Assembly (NCBI GenBank): GCA_021849435.1
Contig: JAJZSX010000115.1
Span: forward strand, 1 to 7,343
Length of the DNA stretch: 7,343 nt
From: Actinomycetes bacterium
GTDB taxonomy: Bacteria; Actinomycetota; Acidimicrobiia; Acidimicrobiales; RAAP-2
Direction: 5' to 3'
Shown here: piece after piece, positions 6,386-7,343 of the stretch
Layout: each line of letters starts with the position of its first letter
Position numbering within the stretch: position 1 is the stretch's first letter
Made by a program: the position numbers and the translations under genes
Notes under the pieces: generated by a model
Seen by the model: the letters and a program-made list of their open reading frames with translations, nothing else
Told to the model about the DNA's origin: nothing
The model's database searches: none

Positions 6386-7343
6386 TTACTGGACCGGATC
6401 AGGTCTAATCGCCGTCCTCAAGCGGTTCACGACCTGCGCGCTGTCCATCTCGGCCGCCACCCGAAGCGCGTTCATGATGGCCGTCGCGTTGGAGGAACCG
6501 TGGCTGATCACGCATATGCCGTTCAGCCCGAGCAGCATCGCACCGCCCTGATTGTCTGGGGTCAGCGACTCAACGATCGGCAGCAGGTAGGGCAGCAGCG
6601 CATCGCCCGCCGCGCGCGTCTCGTCGTTGGTGCCAAAGACCGACAGCATCGTCGAGAATACGAACTTAAGCGAGCCCTCAAGGGTCTTGAGCGCCACATT
6701 GCCGGTGAAACCGTCGGTGACCACGACGTCCACGGGGCAGGGGATCAGGTCGCGTCCCTCGACGTTGCCGGCGAAGTGCAACCCCGATGACGCGAGGAGT
6801 TCATGGGTCGCCTTCACGAGCGGGGTGCCCTTGGAGGACTCCTCACCGATTGAAAGCAGCCCAACCGAGGGATTGCTCACGCCGAAGTGGGCGGCGACGA
6901 AGGTCGCTCCCATCGTGGCGAACTGCACCAGCATCTCGGGCGTGCACTCCGCGTTCGCGCCGGCGTCGACGAGCACCGAGGGGTGGTGACCGGGGTTGGG
7001 CACCGGGATGGCGATGCAGGGTCGGATGACCCCGGGCAGACGGCCCATGCGCAGCAACGCCGACGCCATCGTCGCGCCCGTATTACCCGCCGAAACCATC
7101 GCGCTCGCCTTGCCGTCGCGCACCAGTTCGGCCGCGCGCACCAGGGACGAGTCTTTCTTCGTACGCACGCTCGCCGCGGGGTCGTCGTCCATCGCGATGA
7201 CCTCGCTGCAGGCAACTACCTCAAGGCCCATCGGGTCCTCGAGCAAGTCCGGCACGCCGACCAACGTGACGCGCAACCCCAACTCGTCAACGGCGCGGCG
7301 CGCTCCGGCAACTATCTCGGCCGGCGCGAAATCACCGCCCATC
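6386..7343 (-). CDS. plsX: Phosphate acyltransferase PlsX (5' end cut off by window edge)
   Basis: PlsX converts acyl-ACP and phosphate to acyl-phosphate, the donor used by PlsY to acylate glycerol-3-phosphate at the start of phospholipid synthesis. It is a peripheral membrane enzyme. The visible part is 318 residues beginning MGGDFAP. In this family MGGD is preceded by a short first strand (typically ending VDA), so the ATG at 7342-7340 is most likely internal and about 7-10 residues lie beyond the right edge. The one extra base at 7343 is compatible with an upstream Ala codon ending in G. Family motifs seen, counted from MGGD: SAGNTGATMASALL (84-97), LVDAGANAECTPEMLVQF (124-141), GLLSIGEESSKGTPLV (161-176), GNVEGRDL (192-199), TDGFTGNVALKTLEG (209-223), and GAMLLGLNGICVISHGSS (267-284). 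No motif is missing. The gene directly precedes acpP, its substrate carrier, with no fabD or fabG between. Confidence 0.96.
   Translation of the reverse strand, partial: MGGDFAPAEIVAGARRAVDELGLRVTLVGVPDLLEDPMGLEVVACSEVIAMDDDPAASVRTKKDSSLVRAAELVRDGKASAMVSAGNTGATMASALLRMGRLPGVIRPCIAIPVPNPGHHPSVLVDAGANAECTPEMLVQFATMGATFVAAHFGVSNPSVGLLSIGEESSKGTPLVKATHELLASSGLHFAGNVEGRDLIPCPVDVVVTDGFTGNVALKTLEGSLKFVFSTMLSVFGTNDETRAAGDALLPYLLPIVESLTPDNQGGAMLLGLNGICVISHGSSNATAIMNALRVAAEMDSAQVVNRLRTAIRPDPVQ

Noticed and set aside
7340..7342. ATG at MGGD as the true start of PlsX
   Set aside because: Family members have a short beta strand before MGGD, and the window ends one base upstream, so this Met is most likely internal and the gene partial.
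1..7343. A novel or accessory system (defence, mobile element, CRISPR, biosynthetic cluster)
   Set aside because: All but about 110 bases are accounted for by six well-known housekeeping genes. No direct-repeat arrays, terminal repeats, transposase or integrase motifs were seen.

Overview
The window holds a compact block of housekeeping genes, all read on the minus strand. In transcription order (right to left) they are plsX (start cut off by the right edge), acpP, rnc, mutM, smc and ftsY (end cut off by the left edge). The DNA is strongly GC-rich, by eye about two thirds G+C. The SMC hinge, the membrane-anchored FtsY without a long acidic domain, and the rnc-mutM-smc-ftsY order fit a high-GC actinobacterium. 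Acidimicrobiia is my best guess for the class, but this is an inference from gene order and protein style, not a computed placement.

Layout: 7343-6386 is PlsX, the acyl-ACP:phosphate acyltransferase that starts phospholipid synthesis. A 56-base gap with a small hairpin and a strong Shine-Dalgarno (SD) sequence leads to acyl carrier protein (6329-6042). After 13-14 bases RNase III begins at a TTG codon (6027-5347). MutM/Fpg DNA glycosylase (5354-4452) overlaps the end of rnc by 8 bases. A 38-base gap with two short inverted repeats precedes a full-length SMC (4413-928, GTG start). FtsY begins at a GTG that overlaps the smc stop by 4 bases and runs out of the window at base 1 after 310 residues. 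No gap exceeds 60 bases, and no internal terminator or convincing internal promoter was seen, so the six genes probably form one polycistronic unit.

The genes serve linked core processes. PlsX and ACP supply acyl groups for membrane lipid, RNase III processes structured RNA, MutM removes oxidised purines, SMC organises the chromosome, and FtsY docks ribosome-SRP complexes at the membrane.

I found no novel system, mobile element, CRISPR array, tRNA or rRNA. Points worth a second look are modest: a 5-residue insertion between helices II and III of the ACP, about 20 extra residues in the middle of MutM, a hairpin between the SD and GTG of smc, a hairpin just before the acpP SD in a transcript that also encodes RNase III, an Ala/Asp repeat after the SMC hinge, and a divergent G3-flanking segment in FtsY.
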